Shown: positions 34,017-42,194 of the stretch, one piece after another | How the letters are laid out: every line of letters starts with the position of its first letter | Numbering within the stretch: the first letter of the stretch is position 1 | Source of the DNA: UBA11524 sp964547515 | GTDB lineage: Bacteria; Bacillota; Clostridia; Christensenellales; Aristaeellaceae | Length of the DNA stretch: 43,121 nt | NCBI GenBank assembly: GCA_964547515.1 | Contig: CAZJOA010000005.1 | Span: 1-43,121, forward strand | Direction of reading: 5' to 3' | Position numbers and translations under genes: made by a program | The notes under the pieces: model-generated | What the model was told of the DNA's origin: nothing | What the model saw: only the letters and a program-made list of their open reading frames with translations | Databases searched by the model: none

Positions 34017-34410
34017 CGTGATGATGAAGGCGCAGGCACTGGCCGAGGCCATTTTGCAAAGCGAGGTCTATCAGCGGATGCATCGGCTGGAGGAGCAGGT
34101 GACGAAGGACGAAGCCGCGACGGCCACCGTGTCCGCCTATATGGAGAAGCGCAATAATGTGGAATTGCTCCTGCGCGCGCCGGATTTCGATGCCGAGAAG
34201 GTCGCCGCTGCGGGCGAAGAGCTCCAGGCGGCGGAAAACGCCATGAATGCATGCACCATCGTCAAGGACATGCGCGATGCACAGGCGGAATTCCAGACGA
34301 TGATGGACAATGTCAACCGCATTCTCCGCCTGGTCATCACCGGCGAGGTGGAGGACGGCAATGGCGGATGCACGGGGAACTGTGCGTCCTGCGGCGGCTG
34401 CGGACAGTAA
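34009..34410 (+). CDS. ylbF: YlbF-family regulator with a C-terminal cysteine cluster
   Basis: This is a 133-residue helical protein of the YlbF/YmcA family. In Bacillus these proteins form a complex with YaaT that interacts with RNase Y and affects mRNA maturation, competence and sporulation. The helical core (KAQALAEAILQSEVYQRMH to FQTMMDNVNRILRLVITGEV) matches the family. The last residues hold four closely spaced cysteines (CTGNCASCGGCG), suited to binding a metal or an iron-sulfur cluster. AGGAGGG precedes the ATG by about eight bases, and the gene overlaps miaB by eight bases. Only the family assignment is firm; equivalence to Bacillus YlbF is inferred. Confidence 0.88.
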   Translation: MRDVMMKAQALAEAILQSEVYQRMHRLEEQVTKDEAATATVSAYMEKRNNVELLLRAPDFDAEKVAAAGEELQAAENAMNACTIVKDMRDAQAEFQTMMDNVNRILRLVITGEVEDGNGGCTGNCASCGGCGQ

Positions 34411-34446
34411 GTCAGCCGTGTATTTGATGAAACGGAAGGGAACACA

Positions 34447-37053
34447 ATGGCTGGTTTGACACCGATGATGCAGCAATACCTCCGGATGAAGGAAGAAAAC
34501 AAGGATTGTCTGCTCTTTTTCCGGCTGGGCGATTTCTACGAGATGTTTTTTGACGATGCGAAAACCGCCTCGCGCGAGCTGGAGCTGACCCTGACCGCCC
34601 GGGACTGCGGCCTGGAGGAGCGTGCGCCCATGTGCGGCGTTCCGTACCATTCGGTGGACACCTATATCGAGCGGCTGATCGCCAAGGGCTACAAGGTCGC
34701 CATCTGCGAGCAGATGGAAGACCCTGCCCTGGCCAAGGGACTTGTGAAGCGTTCCATCACGCGCATCGTCACCCCGGGCACGGTGATCGAGAGCACCATG
34801 CTGGACGAGCGTGCCAACAACTTCCTGCTGTCGGTGCATTTTGCTGCTGACCGTGCCGGATTGGCCTTTGCGGATGTTTCCACGGGTGAATTCTACGTCC
34901 ACGAGATCAGGAATCCGACCGATACCCTGGCGGACGAGCTGGCACGCATTGCCCCGATGGAGGTCATCGTCAGCGACCTGGTGAAGTTCCGCGAGTGCCT
35001 CCACCGGGAGGATCTGGCCGTCTCCGAGCAGTCCGCCGCGTGGTATCAGCTGGCCAATGCCACCGAGGCGCTCTGTCAGCATTTCCACCTGAAGGATCTC
35101 TCGCCGCTGGGATTGTCGGAGGAATACAGATCGGCGGCCTGTGCGGCGGGTGCGCTGATGCGCTATCTGTCCGAAACGCAGAAGAACGCGCTGGAGCACA
35201 TCACCGGTCTGCGCATCTATCAGGGGAACGAGACCATGCTGCTGGATCGCAACACCCGGCGCAATCTGGAGCTGACCGAGTCCATCCGCGGACGCAGCCG
35301 CAAGGGAAGCCTGCTGTCCCTGCTGGACAAGACGGCCACGGCGATGGGCGGACGGCTTCTGCGCTCCTGGATCGAGCAGCCCAGCGTCAGCCGGGAGCTG
35401 ATCGAGCGCCGGCTGGATGCGGTCGAGGAATTCGCCGGACAGCATGTGCTGACCATGACCCTTTTGGAGGAATTGCAGGGCGTTTACGACGTGGAGCGCC
35501 TTTTGTCCAAGGTGGCATACAAGTCCATCAACGCCCGGGATTGTCTGGCGCTGTGCGCGTCGCTCAAGCGCGTGCCGGACATCCGCAGCCTGCTGTCGGG
35601 CTGTCAGAGCGCTGCCGTGCGGGAATTGGCGGACGGGCTGGATTCCCTGGATGAGCTGGCTGACCTGCTGTCCCGCGCCATTCACCCCGAAGCGCCCGCG
35701 CTCATCACCGAGGGCGGCATCATCAACGATGGCTACAGCGCCATGCTGGATGAATACCGCACCGCATCCACCAATGGCAAGCAGTGGATACTGGAGCTGG
35801 AACAGCGCGAACGCGAGGAAACGGGCATCCGCAATCTCCGCGTGCAGTACAACAAGGTGTTCGGCTACTATATTGAGGTCACCAAGTCCTATTACGATCT
35901 GGTGCCCATGCGCTATACGCGCAAGCAGACCCTGGCGAACTGCGAAAGGTACATGACACCCGAGCTCAAGGAGATCGAGCAGAAGATCATCGGCGCACAG
36001 GAGCAGTCCGTCCGGCTGGAATTGCAGCTGTTCACCGAGATCCGCGAGGAGATCGCCAGGCATATCAGCCGCATCCAGCAGACGGCCATGGCGCTGAAGA
36101 CACTGGACGCGCTCCTGTCCCTGGCACGGGTGGCGGTCAGCAATCACTATGTCCGCCCCACCATTTCGCAGGACGGCACGCTCCATATCGTCCAGGGGCG
36201 GCATCCCGTGGTGGAGCAGTCCATGACCGAGGGCGGCTTCATCCCCAACGACACCGACATGAACGGCGAGGACAAGCGCATGTGCATTATCACCGGCCCC
36301 AACATGGCCGGTAAGTCCACCTACATGCGGCAGGTCGCGCTCATCACGCTGATGGCGCATATCGGGTCGTTCGTCCCGGCGCAGGAGGCCGTGATCCCCA
36401 TCGTCGACCGCATTTTCACCCGTGTGGGCGCGTCGGACGATCTGGCCAGCGGACAGTCGACCTTCATGGTGGAAATGAGCGAAACGGCGTATATCCTCCG
36501 CAACGCCACGGAGAACTCCCTGGTCATCCTGGACGAGATCGGCCGCGGAACGTCCACCTTTGACGGACTGTCCATCGCGTGGGCGGTGGTCGAATATCTG
36601 GCGGACAAGCAGAAATGCGGCGCGAAGACCCTCTTTGCGACGCACTATCATGAGCTGTCCGAGCTGGAGGGCCGCGTCGAGGGCGTGGAGAACTACTGCA
36701 TTTCCGTCCGCGAGCATGGTGAGGATGTCATCTTCCTGCGCAAGATCGTGCGCGGTGGGGCGGACAAGTCCTTCGGCATCCATGTGGCGCGTCTGGCGGG
36801 GATTCCCCATCCCGTGCTGGTGCGTGCCCATGAGATACAGGCGCGCCTGGAGGTCAGCAACATCAACCAGAAGGGCATCGGCCAGAATATCCTGGAGGAC
36901 GGCCCCAAGCGCGAGAACGAGCAGGTGAATCTCTTCGATTACGCCAGGACGGAGATCATCAACGAGCTCCAGTCCATCGATGTGATGGCACTGACGCCGA
37001 TGGATGCCATCAACAAGCTCTTCCTGCTGCGGGAGAAGGCGCGCAAGCTATAA
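34447..37053 (+). CDS. mutS: DNA mismatch repair protein MutS
   Basis: MutS recognises base mismatches and small loops and recruits MutL. The 868-residue protein is full length. The mismatch-reading motif is F30-Y31-E32 in GDFYEMFF. The connector, lever and clamp domains follow. The ATPase has Walker A GPNMAGKS at 617-624, Walker B DEIGRGTSTFDGLS and the THYHEL segment. GGAAGGG lies about six bases before the ATG. Seventy bases separate it from mutL, and that spacer contains a direct repeat. It shares the operon with miaB, ylbF, mutL and miaA, as in many Clostridia. Confidence 0.98.
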   Translation: MAGLTPMMQQYLRMKEENKDCLLFFRLGDFYEMFFDDAKTASRELELTLTARDCGLEERAPMCGVPYHSVDTYIERLIAKGYKVAICEQMEDPALAKGLVKRSITRIVTPGTVIESTMLDERANNFLLSVHFAADRAGLAFADVSTGEFYVHEIRNPTDTLADELARIAPMEVIVSDLVKFRECLHREDLAVSEQSAAWYQLANATEALCQHFHLKDLSPLGLSEEYRSAACAAGALMRYLSETQKNALEHITGLRIYQGNETMLLDRNTRRNLELTESIRGRSRKGSLLSLLDKTATAMGGRLLRSWIEQPSVSRELIERRLDAVEEFAGQHVLTMTLLEELQGVYDVERLLSKVAYKSINARDCLALCASLKRVPDIRSLLSGCQSAAVRELADGLDSLDELADLLSRAIHPEAPALITEGGIINDGYSAMLDEYRTASTNGKQWILELEQREREETGIRNLRVQYNKVFGYYIEVTKSYYDLVPMRYTRKQTLANCERYMTPELKEIEQKIIGAQEQSVRLELQLFTEIREEIARHISRIQQTAMALKTLDALLSLARVAVSNHYVRPTISQDGTLHIVQGRHPVVEQSMTEGGFIPNDTDMNGEDKRMCIITGPNMAGKSTYMRQVALITLMAHIGSFVPAQEAVIPIVDRIFTRVGASDDLASGQSTFMVEMSETAYILRNATENSLVILDEIGRGTSTFDGLSIAWAVVEYLADKQKCGAKTLFATHYHELSELEGRVEGVENYCISVREHGEDVIFLRKIVRGGADKSFGIHVARLAGIPHPVLVRAHEIQARLEVSNINQKGIGQNILEDGPKRENEQVNLFDYARTEIINELQSIDVMALTPMDAINKLFLLREKARKL

Positions 37054-37087
37054 AACCGACCAAAGTACAGTGAAAACCGACCGAAGT
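37052..37087 (+). repeat. 21-bp-period direct repeat between mutS and mutL
   Basis: AAAACCGACCAAAGT (37052-37066) recurs as AAAACCGACCGAAGT (37073-37087), 14 of 15 bases identical and starting 21 bases apart, about two helical turns. The first copy overlaps the mutS stop codon. A tandem protein-binding site or an RNA element is possible; no terminator-like hairpin is evident here. Confidence 0.55.
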
Positions 37088-37123
37088 CTGTTTTTGAGTC
37101 GCTGATTTGAAAGTGAGGAAGCC

Positions 37124-39271
37124 ATGGCTGGGAAAATTCAGCTGCTGTCCGATGAGGTCATCGGCAAAATCGCTGCCGGCGAAGTGGTGGAGCGCCCCTC
37201 GGCTGCCATCAAGGAGATGGTCGAGAACAGCCTGGATGCGGGCGCGACGGCGATCACGGTGGAGATACGCGACGGCGGCATCAGCTATTTCCGGGTGACG
37301 GATAACGGCAGCGGCATCGACCAGAGCGAGATCCGCATGGCCTTTGAACGCCACGCCACCAGCAAAATCTCCGCCACCAAGGATCTTTTCGCCATCCAGA
37401 CCCTGGGCTTCCGCGGGGAGGCACTGGCCTCCATCGCTGCGGTGGCCAAGGTGACCTGCACCACCCGCACGCATCAGGACGAAAGCGGCGTGAAGGTGGT
37501 CAATCAGGGCGGACGCATCACATCCATCGAGGAGGCCGCCTGTCCGGAGGGGACGAGCTTCGTGGTCAGGGAGCTGTTCTACAACACGCCCGTCCGCCTG
37601 AAATTCCTCAAAAAGCCCGCCACCGAGGCCGGATATGTGTCCGACCTGATGATGCGCCTCATCCTTTCCCGACCCGATGTGTCCTTCCGGTACATCAGCC
37701 AGGGCAAGACGCTCTACCATTCCGCGGGGGATGGGAAAATGTCCTCCGCCGTGTTCAGCATCTACGGCAAGGAGCTGCGCAGCATGCGCGAGGTCAAGGG
37801 GCATCAGTCCGGCGTGATGCTCAAGGGTTTTGTGGGCACGGGCGACAGCGGACGTGCGTCCCGCGCACACGAGAGCTTTTTCATCAACGGGCGCTATATG
37901 CGCTCCGGGGTGCTGTCCGCCGCCGTGGAGGCCGCCTGCAGGGAATGGCTTCCGTCCGGGCGGTATCCGACCTGCGTCCTCCACCTGACCATGCCCTATG
38001 ACATGGTGGACGTGAATGTCCACCCCAACAAGCTGGAATGCCGCTTCCAGAACGAATCCGCCCTGGCCGAGGCTGTCGAGCAGCTGGTGCGCGATGCCTT
38101 CCCGGCGGCCAATCCGCTGGATCAGCCCGAGCTTCTGCGGCTTTCGCCCGAACCCGCGCAGACGCTGCCTCCGGTGTCCGTGGTGAAGGCGCAGACCGTC
38201 GTCCCGACTGAACAGAAGGCTGCGTCCCCCGAACCCTCCAGGCCTTCCGTCCCGGCGGCAAAAGCGGAAACGCCGCCCCCGGCAGCGCAGAAGGCCGTTC
38301 CCACCGAACCCTCCAGGCCTTCCACCCCGGCGGCAAAAGCGGAAACACCGCCCCCTGCGGCGCAGAAGGCCGTTCCCTCCGAACCCTCCAGGCCTTCCGC
38401 CCCGGCGGCAAAAGCGGAAACACCGCCCCCTGCGGCGCAGAAGGCCGTTCCCTCCGAACCCTCCAGGCCTTCCGCCCCGGCGGCAAAAGCGGAAACGCCG
38501 CCCCCGGCGCAGTCCGCCCCCATGCAGCGCATGAAGCCCCTCCAGCCCGTGAACCGCCCCGCGTCCGTCCTGTATGAGCCGCCCATGGCGGTGCAGGCCT
38601 TCATGCGCTCGTATCAGTCGCCCGTGCCGCCGATCCGGCAAGAGCCGGTCCGACCGGCGGAAACGGCGGCGGTGCAGACCTTCCTGCCGGAAAGCGGGAA
38701 GGAGCTGCGTATCATTGGCACGGCGTTCAGCAGCTATATCCTGGTGGAGTATGATGACCACCTGCTGCTGGTGGATCAGCAGGGCGTGCATGAGCGCCTG
38801 CTGTTCGACCGCATGATGAAGGCGCTGGACACGCACCAATGCGCACAGGAGCTGCTTCTTCCGGTGATCGTCCCCGCGACGCGCAAGGAGCAGCAGCTGC
38901 TGGAGATCCACCGGGATGCCCTGCAGGAGATCGGGCTGACGGTAGAACCCTTCGGCGAAACGGAGGTCGCCATCCGTTCCATACCGATGATCCTGGGTCA
39001 GCCCCAAGCGCCTTCGCTGCTGCGGGAAATACTGGATCAGCTGGAGGGCGAGCGCGGGACGATCAGCCTGGAGAAGCGCCGCACGGGCATTCTGGCGCTG
39101 GCGTGCAAGCGCTCTGTCCGGAGCGGCGAAGGCCTGAGTGAGGCGGACATCCGCGAGCTCGTCCTGCGTATGGTCGAGCGCAAGGTCACGCCCACCAGCC
39201 CGCGCGGTACGCCGCTGATCGTGGCGCTGACCCATGCGGACATCGACCGGCGCTTCCGCCGTCCGCAGTGA
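37124..39271 (+). CDS. mutL: DNA mismatch repair protein MutL with substituted endonuclease motifs
   Basis: MutL couples mismatch recognition to repair. The 715-residue protein has the GHKL ATPase domain (about 1-330) with VVERPSAAIKEMVENSLDAG, DNGSGID, and GFRGEALASIAAV. A Pro/Ala-rich linker (about 350-500) contains nearly four copies of a 25-residue repeat. In the C-terminal domain the sliding-clamp motif QELLLP (575-580) is kept. The endonuclease motif DQHA(X)2E(X)4E reads DQQGVHERLLFD from residue 551, and the CPHGRP-type motif reads SPRGTP (692-697). Nuclease activity is therefore doubtful. ACK and a terminal F-R-R (ACR-like and FxR) remain. The ATG at 37124 has AGTGAGGAAG upstream. Confidence 0.95.
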   Translation: MAGKIQLLSDEVIGKIAAGEVVERPSAAIKEMVENSLDAGATAITVEIRDGGISYFRVTDNGSGIDQSEIRMAFERHATSKISATKDLFAIQTLGFRGEALASIAAVAKVTCTTRTHQDESGVKVVNQGGRITSIEEAACPEGTSFVVRELFYNTPVRLKFLKKPATEAGYVSDLMMRLILSRPDVSFRYISQGKTLYHSAGDGKMSSAVFSIYGKELRSMREVKGHQSGVMLKGFVGTGDSGRASRAHESFFINGRYMRSGVLSAAVEAACREWLPSGRYPTCVLHLTMPYDMVDVNVHPNKLECRFQNESALAEAVEQLVRDAFPAANPLDQPELLRLSPEPAQTLPPVSVVKAQTVVPTEQKAASPEPSRPSVPAAKAETPPPAAQKAVPTEPSRPSTPAAKAETPPPAAQKAVPSEPSRPSAPAAKAETPPPAAQKAVPSEPSRPSAPAAKAETPPPAQSAPMQRMKPLQPVNRPASVLYEPPMAVQAFMRSYQSPVPPIRQEPVRPAETAAVQTFLPESGKELRIIGTAFSSYILVEYDDHLLLVDQQGVHERLLFDRMMKALDTHQCAQELLLPVIVPATRKEQQLLEIHRDALQEIGLTVEPFGETEVAIRSIPMILGQPQAPSLLREILDQLEGERGTISLEKRRTGILALACKRSVRSGEGLSEADIRELVLRMVERKVTPTSPRGTPLIVALTHADIDRRFRRPQ
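38231..38512 (+). repeat. 75-bp tandem repeat in the mutL linker
   Basis: The sequence starting GAACCCTCCAGGCCTTCC recurs at 38231, 38306, 38381 and 38456, an exact 75-bp period with high identity; the last copy is incomplete. Each copy encodes 25 residues rich in Pro, Ala, Ser and Lys. Copy-number change would stay in frame. Confidence 0.92.
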
Positions 39272-39279
39272 GGTGGCCT

Positions 39280-40218
39280 ATGGATGAGAAAAATGAAAAG
39301 CTTTGCTGGGTGCTGACCGGCCCGACCGCCAGCGGCAAGACCGCCCTGTCCATCCGCCTGGCGAAGGAATTCGGCTGCGAGATCGTCTGCATGGATTCCA
39401 TGCAGATCTACCGCCGCATGGACATCGGCACGGCCAAGCCGACCGCCGCGGAGATGGACGGCATCCCGCATCACATGCTCAATGTCGCCGACCCGGACGA
39501 GAGCTTTTCCGTGGCACGCTATCAGGAGCTGGCCGAGGGCTGCATCGCCGGCATTCACGCCCGTGGGAAGCGTGCGCTTCTTGTGGGCGGGACGGGGCTG
39601 TATCTGCGTGCACTGCGTCAGCCCATGGCAATGGGGGATGCCCCGGCGGACGATGCGCTTCGTGCGGAGCTGGAAGCCATCGCGGCACAGGAGGGCGGCA
39701 GGCAGCGCCTGCATGACATGCTGGCGGAGGTCGATCCGACGACAGCCGCACGCCTCCACCTGAATGACGTCCGCCGTGCCGTCCGTGCGCTGGAGGTCTA
39801 CCGGACGACGGGCATCCCGTTCTCCATGCAGCCCCGGATCGACGGGGAGAGCCGCTTCCGCTATCGTGTGGCGTCGCTGACGATGGAGCGTTCGCTGCTC
39901 TACGCGCGGATCGAAAAGCGGGTGGACCTCATGGTGACGCAGGGCTTGACCGATGAGGTGCGCGCCCTGCTGGACAGCGGCATTCCGGCGGACTGTCAGG
40001 CGATGAAGGCCATCGGCTACAAGGAGATCGTGCCCTTCCTGCGCGGGGAAGCCACCTGGGCGGACACGGACGAATTGCTCAAGCTCAACACGCGGCATTA
40101 TGCCAAGCGTCAGCTGACGTGGATGCGGCGCGAGCCGGATGTCCTCTGGGTGGACGCGCTTGCGCCCGATGCCTATGACCGATTGAAAACATGGTACACA
40201 CAAGGAGAATCGAAATGA
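39280..40218 (+). CDS. miaA: tRNA dimethylallyltransferase MiaA
   Basis: MiaA transfers a dimethylallyl group to adenosine 37 of tRNAs reading U-initial codons, making the substrate for MiaB. The 312-residue protein has the P-loop GPTASGKT at 14-21. It also has DSMQIYRRMDIGTAKPT and the VGGTGLYLRAL region, all typical. A GAGGTGG site lies just before the ATG at 39280; a GTG twelve bases earlier is in frame but lacks a ribosome site. It follows mutL by eight bases and its stop overlaps the next start (ATGA). Confidence 0.97.
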   Translation: MDEKNEKLCWVLTGPTASGKTALSIRLAKEFGCEIVCMDSMQIYRRMDIGTAKPTAAEMDGIPHHMLNVADPDESFSVARYQELAEGCIAGIHARGKRALLVGGTGLYLRALRQPMAMGDAPADDALRAELEAIAAQEGGRQRLHDMLAEVDPTTAARLHLNDVRRAVRALEVYRTTGIPFSMQPRIDGESRFRYRVASLTMERSLLYARIEKRVDLMVTQGLTDEVRALLDSGIPADCQAMKAIGYKEIVPFLRGEATWADTDELLKLNTRHYAKRQLTWMRREPDVLWVDALAPDAYDRLKTWYTQGESK

Positions 40219-41462
40219 CCATACAGGAAAGGATCTCCCGCGCGGAGGACGCGCTTCGGGAGCAGTTTGCCCGCATCGATGCCATCGAGGAGAACGGAAC
40301 GCGCCGTGTGCTGAAGGCCTATCAGGAGGAAATGGTGGCCTACCGGCATTTTGCCCCCACCACCGGCTACGGCTATGACGATGTGGGGCGCGATACGCTG
40401 GAGCGCATCTTTGCGTCGCTCTTCGGCACGGAGGCCGCCATCGTCCGCCCGCAGATCGTCAGCGGAACACATGCCATCAGCCTGTGCCTCTTCGGCCTGA
40501 CCCTGCCGGGGGATCACATCCTGTCCGCCACCGGCACGCCCTATGACACGCTGGAAGGCGTCATCGGCTGGGGCGAAGGCGAAGCCCCCGTCGGTTCGCT
40601 GCGGGAAATGGGCGTGAGCTATTCCCAGGTGGACATGAAGGACGGGCGCATCGATGTGGACGCGGTGGACGCAGCCATCACGCCCAAGACCCGGCTCGTC
40701 ATCGCCCAGCGCAGCCGCGGCTACGACTGGCGACCCTCCCTCATGCCGGAGGACTTCGCCCCGCTGGCGGACATGCTCCATCGCAAGCATCCCGGCGTTC
40801 GCCTGATGGTGGACAACTGCTACGGCGAGTTCGTCTGCGAAAAAGAGCCCACCCATTACGGCGTGGACGTGTGCGTCGGCAGCCTCATCAAGAACCCCGG
40901 CGGCGGCATTGCACCCACCGGCGGCTATGTGGCGGGGCGCAGGGATGCCATCGAGCGCATCTCCTATCGCCTGACCGCCCCCGGCATCGGCCTGGAGGTC
41001 GGTTCGTATGCGGCGAGCTATCAGCCCTTCTATCAGGGGCTTTTCATGGCACCCCACACCGTGGCGCAGGCCATCAGGACGGCCTGTCTGGCTGCGCGCG
41101 TCTTTGAGGATCTGGGCATGGTCACGACCCCTGCCTCCACCCAGCCGCGTGCCGACATCATCCAGGCCATCCAGATGCGCACGCCGGAAAGGCTGATCGC
41201 CTTCTGCCAGGGCATTCAGATGGCTTCCCCCATCGATTCCATGGCGCTGCCCGAGCCGTGGGACATGCCCGGCTACAGCGACCAGGTCATCATGGCGGCG
41301 GGTACGTTCGTATCCGGTGCGTCGGTGGAATTGTCCGCCGATGCCCCCATGCGCGAGCCTTTCACGGCGTACATGCAGGGCGGACTGACCTACGCCCATG
41401 GCCGCATCGCCATCGCCCGGGCGCTGGAGCGCATGGTTGAAATGGGCACGCTGACACTCTGA
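40215..41462 (+). CDS. Methionine gamma-lyase family PLP enzyme (aluminium-resistance-protein family)
   Basis: This is a 415-residue fold-type I pyridoxal-phosphate enzyme of the Met_gamma_lyase (PF06838) family, often annotated as YnbB or aluminium resistance protein. Diagnostic segments are GYGYDDVGRDTLERIFASLF, RPQIVSGTHAIS, MVDNCYGEFV, and the probable cofactor lysine K226 in GSLIKNPGGGIAPTGGY. The true reaction in this subfamily is not well established; cleavage of a sulfur amino acid is a family-based guess. AAGGAG lies seven bases before the ATG, which overlaps miaA. In Bacillota this gene frequently sits near miaA. The operon ends at the hairpin at 41472-41519. Confidence 0.92.
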   Translation: MTIQERISRAEDALREQFARIDAIEENGTRRVLKAYQEEMVAYRHFAPTTGYGYDDVGRDTLERIFASLFGTEAAIVRPQIVSGTHAISLCLFGLTLPGDHILSATGTPYDTLEGVIGWGEGEAPVGSLREMGVSYSQVDMKDGRIDVDAVDAAITPKTRLVIAQRSRGYDWRPSLMPEDFAPLADMLHRKHPGVRLMVDNCYGEFVCEKEPTHYGVDVCVGSLIKNPGGGIAPTGGYVAGRRDAIERISYRLTAPGIGLEVGSYAASYQPFYQGLFMAPHTVAQAIRTACLAARVFEDLGMVTTPASTQPRADIIQAIQMRTPERLIAFCQGIQMASPIDSMALPEPWDMPGYSDQVIMAAGTFVSGASVELSADAPMREPFTAYMQGGLTYAHGRIAIARALERMVEMGTLTL

Positions 41463-41465
41463 TCT

Positions 41466-41496
41466 GTCATGAGCACCGCCTCCGGGGGCATATGCT
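41466..41496 (+). promoter_or_regulatory. Possible sporulation (sigma-E-like) promoter overlapping the terminator
   Basis: GTCAT (41466-41470) and CATATGCT (41489-41496) partly resemble sigma-E -35 and -10 elements with a 16-base gap. Transcription from here would start in the hairpin loop and omit its left arm. The match is partial and the call is inference from the genes downstream. Confidence 0.3.
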
Positions 41497-41519
41497 GTCC
41501 CTGAAAGGCGGTGCTTTTT
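41472..41519 (+). terminator. Terminator hairpin abutting the spoIVFA start
   Basis: A perfect 10-bp stem, AGCACCGCCT (41472-41481) / AGGCGGTGCT (41506-41515), has a 24-base loop and is followed by TTTTT. It starts nine bases after the PLP-enzyme stop. The right arm contains the only ribosome site for the next gene (AAAGGCGG), and the T-tract runs directly into that gene's ATG at 41520. It probably ends the preceding operon while hiding the next ribosome site in read-through RNA. Confidence 0.85.
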
Positions 41520-42194
41520 ATGGCGGACAGACACAGGACGGGCAAGCTGACGCTCCGGGACCGCGGCAGGCTTCTGTCAGCGTCGGCAGAGGAAAAGTCC
41601 CCGGTGGTCGAGACGGTGGCGGACGAAAAGCGGGGCAGGGGAGAACCGTTCCTGCGGAATCTCGCTGTGGCGGCGGCGCTGGTGCTTTGCGCGGTGACGC
41701 TGCGGACAGGGGCGATCCCGCCGGTATCCAATGCGGCCGATGCCGTGCTGACGGCGGCCACCGATCGTTCCCTGTTAGACGATCAGCTGGGGAAGCTCTC
41801 CTTTGTCAGCGCACTTTTCCCGGAGGCCGTGCTCGTCTTCGGCGAACAGACGCAGCCGCTGACCCAGCCGGTGAGCGGCGGCACGGTGGTGCATGCCTGG
41901 TCGTCCGCCGAGCCGTATACCTCCTGGCGCACGGGCAGCCGTGAGGTCCGTGCCGCTGCATCGGGCGAGGTGATCGGCGTGTATCACGGCAACGGCGCGG
42001 AACGCCTGGTGCAGGTGTCAGGGGAGGACGGCCTGTCCTGCCTGTACGGCAACCTTGCGGAGGTCGCGGTGCAGACGGGTGATCGCGTCCTGACGGGTGA
42101 CGTGCTGGGCACGCTGCTGCAGGGGGCGGACTGCGTGTTCGAGGTGCGGCGGGACGGCATCAGCGTCGATCCGGCACGCTATCTGGGTCGATGA
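41520..42194 (+). CDS. spoIVFA: SpoIVFA-like membrane protein with degenerate M23 domain
   Basis: This is a 224-residue protein: a charged N-terminus, one membrane helix (about 48-67, NLAVAAALVLCAVTL), then an extracytoplasmic domain of M23/LytM type. The fold pattern is visible as REVRAAASGEVIGVYH, LSCLYGNLAEVAVQTGDRVL and a final CVFEVRRDG. The zinc-binding histidines of active M23 peptidases are missing, as in SpoIVFA. In Bacillus, SpoIVFA holds the SpoIVFB protease inactive in the outer forespore membrane until signalled. Identification rests on this layout plus the coupled SpoIVFB-like gene. The ATG at 41520 uses the AAAGGCGG site within the hairpin. Confidence 0.75.
   Translation: MADRHRTGKLTLRDRGRLLSASAEEKSPVVETVADEKRGRGEPFLRNLAVAAALVLCAVTLRTGAIPPVSNAADAVLTAATDRSLLDDQLGKLSFVSALFPEAVLVFGEQTQPLTQPVSGGTVVHAWSSAEPYTSWRTGSREVRAAASGEVIGVYHGNGAERLVQVSGEDGLSCLYGNLAEVAVQTGDRVLTGDVLGTLLQGADCVFEVRRDGISVDPARYLGR

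Noticed and set aside
33946..36831. A 961-codon minus-strand open frame opposite mutS
   Set aside because: mutS is unmistakable on the plus strand; the opposite frame is another antisense shadow.
38231..38512. Possible insertion or CRISPR array
   Set aside because: Contiguous 75-bp units without spacers that stay in the mutL frame; simple tandem duplication explains them.
37010..39235. A 741-codon minus-strand open frame with Arg/Gly repeats opposite mutL
   Set aside because: The repeats are the reverse reading of the 75-bp mutL linker repeat, and there is no ribosome site.
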